A stretch of DNA of 32,680 bases from an uncultured Spirochaetaceae bacterium (GTDB taxonomy: Bacteria > Spirochaetota > Spirochaetia > Sphaerochaetales > Sphaerochaetaceae). Position 1 is the first letter of the stretch; every line of letters begins with the position of its first letter. The stretch is taken from positions 1 to 32,680 of the forward strand of contig CALXLB010000040.1 in NCBI GenBank assembly GCA_944389085.1, read 5' to 3'. The notes beneath the pieces are model-generated. The model saw only the letters and a list, made by a program, of their open reading frames with translations, was not told the DNA's origin and did not search any database. Shown here piece after piece: positions 17,467 through 24,009 of this stretch. A program made the position numbers and the translations under genes.

Positions 17467-18033
17467 ATGAGAAAATCAGTTGTTTTATTAGTAATCGCTT
17501 CTATGCTTTTCATGCTTTCTGCTGCTGATACTGGATATCAGGAGCTGGTGTTCACTGCGAAAATTGCAGAGAACTATGGAGTCAACAAGCCGATTCAGGC
17601 TGTGTCTCTTGATAACTTTGTCTTTGAGATTTATGGGCAGGATATCCTCCTTACGGAAGAAGAGATTGATCTTGGTACGATTCTGGATGAGGAAGGAAGC
17701 TTTGGCTTCAAACTTCTTTATTATGGTAATCTAGCCAATTCCTATGATGTAAGAGTTGTTACAAATACAGGCTCTGGATGGTTCATGAAGGACAGGGACG
17801 GTAATATTCATGCAATACCGATTACTGTCGAATACTCCGAAGCTGAAGACATCGGAGAGGATATCATCGTAGACAGCCATGCAGTCAACAATGGCATCGG
17901 TGTCCATATACCGGCCTCTGGCCCAAGACAGGGTGATCCTGTATTGAATGTCAGCTTTGACTGGGAGTTAGGCGATGATGTTATGCCTGGTGATTATCAG
18001 GCGGTAATCGGTCTTTCTCTGGAGGCGATATGA
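17467..18033 (+). CDS. Secreted pilin-like subunit 4
   Basis: 188 residues. Signal peptide 1-19 (MRKSVVLLVIASMLFMLSA). The mature region contains SFGFKLLYYGNLANSYDVRVV and ends DDVMPGDYQAVIGLSLEAI, nearly the same terminal motif as subunit 5 (DDVLPGDYTG). No cysteine. RBS AGGAGGG lies upstream, inside the end of the preceding gene. Base composition returns to normal after the AT-rich gene. It overlaps subunit 5. No database family recognised by eye. Confidence 0.65.
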   Translation: MRKSVVLLVIASMLFMLSAADTGYQELVFTAKIAENYGVNKPIQAVSLDNFVFEIYGQDILLTEEEIDLGTILDEEGSFGFKLLYYGNLANSYDVRVVTNTGSGWFMKDRDGNIHAIPITVEYSEAEDIGEDIIVDSHAVNNGIGVHIPASGPRQGDPVLNVSFDWELGDDVMPGDYQAVIGLSLEAI

Positions 18034-18599
18034 TGAAGGGCATATCGCGGTTGATGATATTGCTATTGATCTTTTTAGCAATACCGCTCTCTGCGGCATA
18101 TATCCCATCGCCAAAGAGTCTGACTATAACATTCAATTTCACTGGTATTTTTGAGGAACTCTATCAATTTGGTTTCACAACGAAGGAACCAAAGGAAATG
18201 GAAGCTTCTCTTATACAAAGCGTAGATGATCTTCATCTCAATTTCAGGAATTCGGAATCTTTTGAATATGAGCTTGGTGAAGAGAATATCTATGCTTGGT
18301 GGCGTGTAGCTATTCCTTCTCAATACACAATAAGTCTTTACGCAGAAGATAAGCTTATTTCTGAAACAGGGAATGAGCTTGACTGGAGTGTCAGCTGGGA
18401 CAACCCGGAAGGCCGTATGACAGTTGGTGGAGATGAAGGATATGGTTTCGGTTCAGGAAAGGTTATCTATAAAAGTCCGATTAAATCTTCTTCTGATGAG
18501 TTCGGATACAAAGAACTTTTCTTTGATGTGGATATCTCTGATGATGTGCTTCCTGGCGATTATACAGGACGCCTGATCATGAGATTCTCAACGGTCTAG
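18030..18599 (+). CDS. Secreted pilin-like subunit 5
   Basis: 189 residues. ATG 18033 is the better-spaced start (7 nt from GGAGG), and ATG 18030 is also possible. Signal peptide to about residue 22 (IPLSA). It has the full shared pattern: YQFGFTTKEP near 45-54, IYAWWRVAIPSQYTISLYAE near 87, and LPGDYTGRLIMRFSTV at the end. No cysteine. It is the last gene of the tightly packed first block. A 205-bp structured gap follows before subunit 6. Confidence 0.68.
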   Translation: MMKGISRLMILLLIFLAIPLSAAYIPSPKSLTITFNFTGIFEELYQFGFTTKEPKEMEASLIQSVDDLHLNFRNSESFEYELGEENIYAWWRVAIPSQYTISLYAEDKLISETGNELDWSVSWDNPEGRMTVGGDEGYGFGSGKVIYKSPIKSSSDEFGYKELFFDVDISDDVLPGDYTGRLIMRFSTV

Positions 18600-18804
18600 A
18601 GATGATTGCATGCAATCGCTCTAAGAAAAACAGAATGTTTTCCCTCCAGTGTGAGGGGGATCACAGGAAAGGGGATTGATTGGAATGATTTCGGATATCA
18701 AAGCATAAGCTCTCTGCTCTGATTATTTAGAATCAGAAAACCAATCAATGGGGTCAAACTCTGACCAAGAGAATAAATTGGTAAAAACTTATGGAGGAAA
18801 AACA
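18600..18804 (+). promoter_or_regulatory. Structured intergenic region before candidate major pilin
   Basis: 205 bp without a gene. It holds a perfect 14-bp palindrome GATTGCATGCAATC (18604-18617) and an arm pair ATTGATTGG/CCAATCAAT (18675-18683 with 18741-18749). Inside that pair is a hairpin CTGATT/AATCAG (18719-18724 with 18731-18736). A further hairpin GGTCA/TGACC (18752-18756 with 18762-18766) follows. I find no convincing -35/-10 pair. The RBS GGAGG at 18793-18797 serves the next gene. An mRNA-stabilising or processing role is an inference. Confidence 0.5.
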
Positions 18805-19389
18805 ATGAAACGTTTAATTGTTTTTGCATTGGTATTGTCAGTAGCGATGTTCTCAACATTTGCTGCACAGGCAGTTGATTTCACCGAAACCGCTGATGCA
18901 TCTTCAAATAATGCAACTTTGAATCTTCAATTCGTAATTGATGAAGATACAGGTTCATTCAAATTTGGGTTTAATAATGCAATAGCACATACAGAAATGA
19001 CTGAATCAACAGTAGATCTTACTTATGAGGCTGGTAAGATAAAAAACGATTCTGATATCTATGTCTGGTGGGATATTCTGTATGGTGGAAAGTATAACCT
19101 TGAATTATCAGTAAGTGAGAATGGTCTTTGGAGTAATGACCAATCAAAAGGAATTGATATAAAAGTAGTTTCAACTCCTGTTGGTGAATCAGATGGTAAC
19201 TCAGTAACATTGACAACAGCAGATACTGGAGAAAATATTACTGGCAATATTCTTTCCCAGATTTCATCAGGAACAATTACCGAAGCCAGTGGAGAGCAGA
19301 AATTAGAGATTGAATCTACAACAGATCTTGCAGGATTAACAAATGGAACTTATGTAGCAACTCTTACGCTTAAGTTAACAACGACGTAA
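18805..19389 (+). CDS. Secreted pilin-like subunit 6, candidate major pilin
   Basis: 194 residues from ATG 18805, chosen because GGAGG lies 7 nt upstream and the signal peptide (MKRLIVFALVLSVAMFSTFA, to about residue 23) then starts correctly; the longer upstream start would bury it. It has the shared pattern: FKFGFNN near 52-58, IYVWWDILYGGKYNLELSV near 85, and NGTYVATLTLKLTTT at the end. No cysteine. The gene is AT-rich, uses TTA leucine unlike its neighbours, and stands alone between two hairpin-rich spacers. This resembles how major pilins are insulated in other pilus operons. The major-subunit role is inferred. Confidence 0.68.
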   Translation: MKRLIVFALVLSVAMFSTFAAQAVDFTETADASSNNATLNLQFVIDEDTGSFKFGFNNAIAHTEMTESTVDLTYEAGKIKNDSDIYVWWDILYGGKYNLELSVSENGLWSNDQSKGIDIKVVSTPVGESDGNSVTLTTADTGENITGNILSQISSGTITEASGEQKLEIESTTDLAGLTNGTYVATLTLKLTTT

Positions 19390-19537
19390 TTGTGTCAATT
19401 CAGCTATCCAGAGAACTGGAGGGCTGGGAAAGATTATCTACAGATTTGAGAGCTTAGTCTGTAAGAAAGAATTTATGAATATCGATGTTTGTAAAAGCAG
19501 TGGTTGAGGTTTTCAATCACTGCTATCAGGAGGAAAG
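19390..19537 (+). promoter_or_regulatory. Hairpin-rich spacer after candidate major pilin
   Basis: Three hairpins can be drawn. The first is AGCTATCCAG/CTGGAGGGCT (19402-19411 with 19416-19425, one mismatch). The second is TACAGA/TCTGTA (19439-19444 with 19458-19463). The third is a strong 12-bp stem AGCAGTGGTTGA/TCAATCACTGCT (19496-19507 with 19513-19524, one G-T pair). The last sits directly before AGGAGGA, the RBS of the next gene. No T-run follows, so it is not a standard terminator. It could protect upstream mRNA 3' ends or limit translation of the next gene. Confidence 0.55.
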
Positions 19538-20119
19538 ATGCTTAAGAAGCTTGGTCAGATGATATTTATATTGCTAACCCTGTCCGGGGCTTTGTTTGCA
19601 TCTACTACTACGAATTACATTCAATATGATTCAGCTCCAAGTGAATCAATTAAGAAGAGTGTTTCTCTTAAAATCGGGGATATAGATTATATGGAGATAG
19701 GTTTTGCCGCTGAAGAACCAGATGAAGAGGATCTGAGCGTTATAAAGCCTGCTTCAAACCCATTTCCATTTAAACTTAATACAACTGGAAATAATGGAGA
19801 AGGGGAAGTATATCTCTATTGCATATATGGAACATCTGCTTTCCCTGATATTTCCATCAGCATATCGGATCTGACTTACACATCCAGTGATGGTGAGATA
19901 TCAACATTGGATCTGACAGCTTATCTCGATGACAATGAAGAGAATCCGATGACAGATGTCTCTGAAAAAAGAAAGGTCTTCCCTTCCTCTCCACATCAGG
20001 AGGGATATCAGTTCGGAATCGAAAAGGTGAAGATTTCAATGTCCACAGAATCAGTACTTGGCAAGAAAGCAGGGATTTATGGCGGAACCATTACGGTATA
20101 TATAGGAGATCAGGGATGA
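19538..20119 (+). CDS. Secreted pilin-like subunit 7
   Basis: 193 residues. Signal peptide to about residue 21 (LSGALFA). Shared pattern: YMEIGFAAEEPDEE near 51-64, VYLYCIYGTSAFPDISISI near 89, and AGIYGGTITVYIGDQG at the end. One cysteine, at the position where other members carry Trp. RBS AGGAGGA lies just upstream. It overlaps subunit 8 by 4 bp. Probably a minor subunit of the second block. Confidence 0.66.
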   Translation: MLKKLGQMIFILLTLSGALFASTTTNYIQYDSAPSESIKKSVSLKIGDIDYMEIGFAAEEPDEEDLSVIKPASNPFPFKLNTTGNNGEGEVYLYCIYGTSAFPDISISISDLTYTSSDGEISTLDLTAYLDDNEENPMTDVSEKRKVFPSSPHQEGYQFGIEKVKISMSTESVLGKKAGIYGGTITVYIGDQG

Positions 20120-20688
20120 AAAGATTTGTTTTAGTTATTCTGGTTCTGTTCTCCTTTGGACTTCTGTATGCAGAGCAGTATGCAGAAGGGACAGTCAATA
20201 TTTCCTGGATTCCTGAGGAGACGGCATTCGCAAGAACAGGGTTCTCTTCAGTACCGGCTGCTAATATCAGTGATGTGCCTTCTTTACCGGTGTCATTCAT
20301 CATTGATACATTCAACAGGAATGGCAACAATCTCATAGGTACAAATTCATCTTCCCAATATATCTACTGGCAGCTTTATGGATGGGATAAAGCATTCAGG
20401 ATTTTTGTCAGTGCTACCAGATTGTTCAATGATAATCATACAGCTTCAATCCCTTACTTGCTTGAGCTGGATGGACCAGGGCTTATTGAAAATATAAATA
20501 CAGAGAAATCACCGTCTCAGTATAGTGATACAGTCAATGCAAGTGATTGGAATCTGCTCTTTGAATATAATTCGACTGAAGGAATTGCTGTCAATTCAGT
20601 GAAGCTTAATGCTGAAGTCACAATTCCTTCTGACATCCAGACAGAAAATTATACTGGATATATTTATCTGAAGCTGGAGGTCTCATGA
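20116..20688 (+). CDS. Secreted pilin-like subunit 8
   Basis: 190 residues. Signal peptide 1-19 (MKRFVLVILVLFSFGLLYA). Shared pattern: FARTGFSSVPAAN near 36, YIYWQLYGWDKAFRIFVSATRLF near 77, and TENYTGYIYLKLEVS at the end. No cysteine. ATGA junctions with both neighbours indicate translational coupling. Confidence 0.67.
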   Translation: MKRFVLVILVLFSFGLLYAEQYAEGTVNISWIPEETAFARTGFSSVPAANISDVPSLPVSFIIDTFNRNGNNLIGTNSSSQYIYWQLYGWDKAFRIFVSATRLFNDNHTASIPYLLELDGPGLIENINTEKSPSQYSDTVNASDWNLLFEYNSTEGIAVNSVKLNAEVTIPSDIQTENYTGYIYLKLEVS

Positions 20689-21305
20689 AGAGATTATTTG
20701 CATTATTGCTGATTCTGAATCTCCTCGTTCTCGGCTTGTCTGCCGCAAATGGAGCTTCATCATATTCACTGGAAGGCGGAACAAGAAACAGGGAGGTTGT
20801 TTTCAGGGCAGATGCTTTTGTACGTCTCGGTTTCGCATCTATTCCTGTTATGACTACTGTTTCGCCAAGTTCTGAAGTGCTTAACAGCAACTGGACGATT
20901 GAAGATATAAACAATGAGCTGAAAACCGATTCCATATATCTTTACTGTCAGGTTTTCACACCAGAGCGTGTGAAGATCAGTATTACTTCTTCCGGTCCTC
21001 TGAAAGGTAAGTCAAATGGTACTGATCATAACTGGAACTGGCATACTGTTTTTTCAGGCCAGAAAGGTACAATGGCAGAGGGTACTAACCATGATTTCTC
21101 CTCATCGACTGCTACTTATCCTTTCCCGATATATGAAGAGAATGCAGTAAATGCTGGTGAGACGAATTATCTGCTTTCTGCGAGGAATTACTGCTGGGAA
21201 TTCAGTGTGATAATCGATGATGAAAATGGTGCGAAAGCTCCTTCACCAGATAAGGGAAGCATTGCTTCGACATCAATTGTCTTTACAGTTGAGAGCGTGG
21301 AGTAG
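20685..21305 (+). CDS. Secreted pilin-like subunit 9
   Basis: 206 residues. Signal peptide 1-20 (MKRLFALLLILNLLVLGLSA). Shared pattern: FVRLGFASIPVMT near 46 and SIYLYCQVFTPERVKISIT near 84. The last strand is STSIVFTVESVE without the usual Gly-x-Tyr, the only member lacking it. It has two cysteines. The Trp-rich NHNWNWHTVF-like stretch near 110 is unusual. RBS GGAGG lies inside the end of subunit 8. Confidence 0.62.
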   Translation: MKRLFALLLILNLLVLGLSAANGASSYSLEGGTRNREVVFRADAFVRLGFASIPVMTTVSPSSEVLNSNWTIEDINNELKTDSIYLYCQVFTPERVKISITSSGPLKGKSNGTDHNWNWHTVFSGQKGTMAEGTNHDFSSSTATYPFPIYEENAVNAGETNYLLSARNYCWEFSVIIDDENGAKAPSPDKGSIASTSIVFTVESVE

Positions 21306-21317
21306 AGAGGTGTGGCT

Positions 21318-21971
21318 GTGAAAAGAATTCTTTTGATCTTAATCGCTCTTGTCTCTGTTTTTTCTGTCTCTGCTGCAAATGAGGCTAGTGGTTCATTCAC
21401 ACTCAGCCTGCTTAAATCAGGAACATCAGATTATGGATTCTGTACAGCTTCAAGCATTACCGATCAGGCGGAAAGCATAACAGATATTTCGGCAATCGAA
21501 TTTCCTCTTGGAACAAATGAGACGAAAGTCAGTACATCTTTTGGTGTTTACTGGGATTTGTTCACAGATACAAATGGTGCGAACGTCACAATAACGCTGA
21601 GCTTCTCCGCTGTGCTTGATAACTCGATGAACTGTATGCTCTATAACAATGATTCAAATGATCCTATGTATCTGAATTATTCAGCTGATGCACTAGTTTA
21701 TTCGGGATATGGACCAGGTACGGCTACATCAATCAATCCTTCACTGACTTTTGACGATGTAATGATCAATTCCAACAATCTTACTGACAGGACCATTACG
21801 CTTATAAGTCCTTCAGTTTATCCTGAAGCTGCTATGGATAAGTTTAATAATCTCAGCGGAGGGGCTGTCGTGAATCTGACCCTTAATGCACCTGTTGACA
21901 GCACTGGAGAAAGGAATTTTGTCGGAAGTGAATATACTGGATATGCCATTCTGGAAGTCAGACCGCAGTGA
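21318..21971 (+). CDS. Secreted pilin-like subunit 10
   Basis: 217 residues from GTG 21318, chosen over GTG 21312 because GAGAGG ends 7 nt before 21318. That start also gives the lysine-arginine plus hydrophobic signal peptide seen in its neighbours (cleavage near VSVSA). Shared pattern: SDYGFCTASS near 36, FGVYWDLFTD near 74, then NVTITLSFSAVL, and SEYTGYAILEVRPQ at the end. Two cysteines. It is the last gene of the locus. Converging minus-strand genes follow. Confidence 0.66.
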   Translation: MKRILLILIALVSVFSVSAANEASGSFTLSLLKSGTSDYGFCTASSITDQAESITDISAIEFPLGTNETKVSTSFGVYWDLFTDTNGANVTITLSFSAVLDNSMNCMLYNNDSNDPMYLNYSADALVYSGYGPGTATSINPSLTFDDVMINSNNLTDRTITLISPSVYPEAAMDKFNNLSGGAVVNLTLNAPVDSTGERNFVGSEYTGYAILEVRPQ

Positions 21972-21979
21972 ATAAAAAA

Positions 21980-22019
21980 GGGACATGTTTCTTCTTTACG
22001 CAGGAAGGCAGCATATCCC
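21980..22019 (+). terminator. Possible weak stem-loop at the end of the pilus locus
   Basis: GGGACATG (21980-21987) can pair with CATATCCC (22012-22019) with one mismatch. The loop contains a smaller CTTC/GAAG stem. No T-run follows, so an intrinsic terminator is doubtful. It lies just after the last subunit stop and before the convergent GNAT gene. Confidence 0.25.
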
Positions 22020-22122
22020 AATATCAGTATAGGCAAGCCGATAAGGGATTCGGTTGATGTCCTAAACTAATGGCTATATTTGATAGTTTCTTACAGAAAT
22101 TGTCAAGTTGTAAACATCCAGT

Positions 22123-22626
22123 TCAATGCATAATTTGTGCAATTTCATACGCTAGTTTTCTGTCCCCTTCGAAAAGGATGTAGCCGGTTTTTGTAAATCC
22201 AAGCTTTACAAGAAGGTGCTGCATTATCGGATTTTGTCTGTCTGTATCTATTCTGATTGACTTTGCCTCCCTTTTTTCCGCTTCTTTTTTCATCTCATCG
22301 ATGAACAAAGGAAAGAGGCCTCTTCCTCTGATTGCGTCCGAAAACGCGATACGATGCAGTGCGATATAGCTCTGGTTGGAAAGCCATTTTCCTTCGATTG
22401 CATCATAGCTTTCATCGTAGTCTACAACAGCAAGATAGCCTTCTGTTCTTTCATCAACAATCACTTTGAATCCGATTCCGGTTGCAATATCGTTCTCAAT
22501 CAGGGCAGGGGATGGATAGCCTCCTGCCCATTGCTTGTTGCCATAGGAGAGCTGGAAGGATCTGGCTTCTTCTATGATCTGGAGTATTCTTGGAATATCC
22601 TCTTTCTGTGCTTTCTCAATTCTCAT
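22123..22626 (-). CDS. GNAT family N-acetyltransferase
   Basis: 167 residues. GNAT proteins transfer acetyl groups from acetyl-CoA. The acetyl-CoA pyrophosphate loop is at LHRIAFSDAIRGRGLFPLFI, with the RGRGLF turn. Family-like flanks are the N-terminal [20 protein letters not shown] helix and the late strand with DTDRQNPIMQHLLVKLGF, where GFTKTGYI closes the fold. The substrate is unknown. It is the last gene of the minus-strand operon and overlaps the ferredoxin-like gene by 11 bp. Confidence 0.85.
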   Translation of the reverse strand: MRIEKAQKEDIPRILQIIEEARSFQLSYGNKQWAGGYPSPALIENDIATGIGFKVIVDERTEGYLAVVDYDESYDAIEGKWLSNQSYIALHRIAFSDAIRGRGLFPLFIDEMKKEAEKREAKSIRIDTDRQNPIMQHLLVKLGFTKTGYILFEGDRKLAYEIAQIMH

Positions 22627-23248
22627 AGTCTTTTAGTCGTTCAAGATCATCCCCTTGTGCTCTGCACATCGGACAGACAGCCTCTTCGCCTTTTTCTGTT
22701 TCGAACTCTGTAAAGCATACTGAGCATCTGTATCTGCCGCCTTCGTGCTCTTCTTCATTGCATTTAACTAGTCTTAAGAGTTCTTTTGCTTTGTCTAATG
22801 GAAATGAAGCCGACGGTGGATCTGCAATAAGAGTTTTGAGAAGATCATGGCTGTTCTTCGACTGCGGAAGCATGTAGCCGCCTTCTCTCATGAGATCTTC
22901 AGCAATCAGACGCTCTGATTTAGCTATTGCTTTCATAAGCTTCTTCAGACCTGGTTTGTCTGAGTTTTCCGCAGCTTCCAGTGCAGCTTTCTCGTTATCA
23001 GACTTGCTTTTGGCAAGAGCAAGGATAGCGGCTTTGACGCTCTCTGTCTTTTTCTGCTGTACAGGGTAGTCATAGGGCACCATTGAGATAGCGCCTGATG
23101 GACAGGCGTTGGCGCACATCCCGCAGCCTGTGCATTTGTCAGCATCGATGACACTGTCTTCTGTGTCAGTTGCACCTGTCGGACAGACATAGAGGCAGAG
23201 ACAATCCTTTGTGCAGAGTCTTAAGTTTCTGACAGCTCTCAGTTTCAT
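22616..23248 (-). CDS. Ferredoxin-type 4Fe-4S protein with C-terminal rubredoxin-like zinc/iron knuckles
   Basis: 210 residues. Cluster site 1 is unusual: Cys12-x3-Cys16-x-Cys18-x3-Cys22-Pro rather than CxxCxxCxxxCP. Site 2 is canonical (Cys39, 42, 45, 49, [12 protein letters not shown]). A helical middle follows (about 65-160). The C-terminus has Cys175/178 and Cys192/195, a CxxC-x13-CxxC rubredoxin-like module. This suggests an electron carrier that combines Fe-S clusters and a rubredoxin-like centre. It overlaps the upstream rubredoxin-like gene by 4 bp, so the two probably act together. Confidence 0.75.
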   Translation of the reverse strand: MKLRAVRNLRLCTKDCLCLYVCPTGATDTEDSVIDADKCTGCGMCANACPSGAISMVPYDYPVQQKKTESVKAAILALAKSKSDNEKAALEAAENSDKPGLKKLMKAIAKSERLIAEDLMREGGYMLPQSKNSHDLLKTLIADPPSASFPLDKAKELLRLVKCNEEEHEGGRYRCSVCFTEFETEKGEEAVCPMCRAQGDDLERLKDYEN

Positions 23249-23883
23249 ACGGCCTCCTCAGTGATTCTCTCGAACTTCCAGTCAGGTACTTTGCATACAG
23301 GACAGATTCTGGGTGGATTGTTTCCGATGTAGATGAAGCCGCAGACAGAACAGACCCAGACATCATTGTTCTTCAGGAAGTCTTCACCTTCTTTCAGATA
23401 CCCTTCAGTTATTGCTTTAATCATCCTGGTAACTTTCTCGCCCCAGACCGTGACTCTCAGCGTACCTCTGTCTTTATTGGAGGAGGCAATGCTTCTCAGC
23501 TTCGGATAAAGCCTTGAAAGTTCATCATCCGATGATGAGAGAATGTCTTCAAGTTTGTTTTTGCTACTTTCAGGGACTGCTTTTGTAAAATATTCCGCTA
23601 TATCGCGATAGAGGTCAGAAGAGTGTGGAAGATACTGCTTTTCAGCACCACGCGCAAGATTTGAGAATATCGCGGCAAGAATACCGGGAGAGAGCTTTTC
23701 GCCATCTTCAGGAATTACATCTGCCGGAATTTCTTCTTCTTTTTCTTTTGATTCTTCTTCCTCAAATAGGCTCTTCGGTGCACCGCACATAGGGCATTTC
23801 CAGTCATCAGGAAGAGAGGAGAAGGGGATTCCTTCTGCTTCTTCATCATAGACATAACCACAGACTGAGCAGATGTATTTCAT
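23245..23883 (-). CDS. Rubredoxin / rubrerythrin-like double-rubredoxin protein
   Basis: 212 residues. The N-terminus is a rubredoxin with Cys5/8 and Cys30/33, in which the loop between the knuckles is about nine residues shorter than usual (canonical spacing is near 6/9 and 39/42). It ends [17 protein letters not shown] Glu/Lys-rich linker leads to a helical region (~65-170). Its position suggests rubrerythrin, but I cannot find the expected di-iron Glu/His ligands. The C-terminus is a rubrerythrin-type rubredoxin domain (Cys178/181, Cys194/197, CxxC-x12-CxxC). A role in electron transfer or oxygen defence of an anaerobe is inferred. The RBS AAGGAG (23889-23894) is 5 nt from the start. Confidence 0.78.
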   Translation of the reverse strand: MKYICSVCGYVYDEEAEGIPFSSLPDDWKCPMCGAPKSLFEEEESKEKEEEIPADVIPEDGEKLSPGILAAIFSNLARGAEKQYLPHSSDLYRDIAEYFTKAVPESSKNKLEDILSSSDDELSRLYPKLRSIASSNKDRGTLRVTVWGEKVTRMIKAITEGYLKEGEDFLKNNDVWVCSVCGFIYIGNNPPRICPVCKVPDWKFERITEEAV

Positions 23884-23904
23884 ACGCTCTCCTTTGTTTT
23901 TAAT

Positions 23905-23932
23905 AGTCTACCATGGCTGTCCAGAATGTCTA
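23905..23932 (-). promoter_or_regulatory. Possible promoter of the rubredoxin operon
   Basis: On the minus strand a TAGACA (23927-23932) and a TAGACT (23905-23910) are separated by 16 bp. The start would fall just before the RBS of the rubredoxin-like gene. The -10 match is moderate, 4 of 6. The preceding greA terminator makes an independent promoter likely. Confidence 0.4.
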
Positions 23933-23954
23933 GAAAAGATACATGCTGGCAGGG

Positions 23955-23984
23955 AAAAGAAAACGAGGTTCCGCAGAACCTCGT
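23955..23984 (-). terminator. Intrinsic terminator of greA
   Basis: Read on the minus strand, ACGAGGTTC, loop TGCG and GAACCTCGT form a perfect 9-bp stem (23976-23984 with 23963-23971). It is followed at once by a T-rich tract (TTTTCTTTT). It lies about 26 bp after the greA stop and separates greA from the downstream redox operon. Confidence 0.88.
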
Positions 23985-24009
23985 ATGATGATTGGATTAC
24001 TTTTTTGCA

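Noticed and set aside
9640..21971. Pilus locus as part of a mobile element
   Set aside because: No transposase, integrase, tRNA-end attachment site or flanking direct repeat was seen. Only two of its genes have atypical composition.
22354..22713. Plus-strand frame (119 codons) over the GNAT and ferredoxin-like genes
   Set aside because: It lacks an RBS and is antisense to two recognisable genes.
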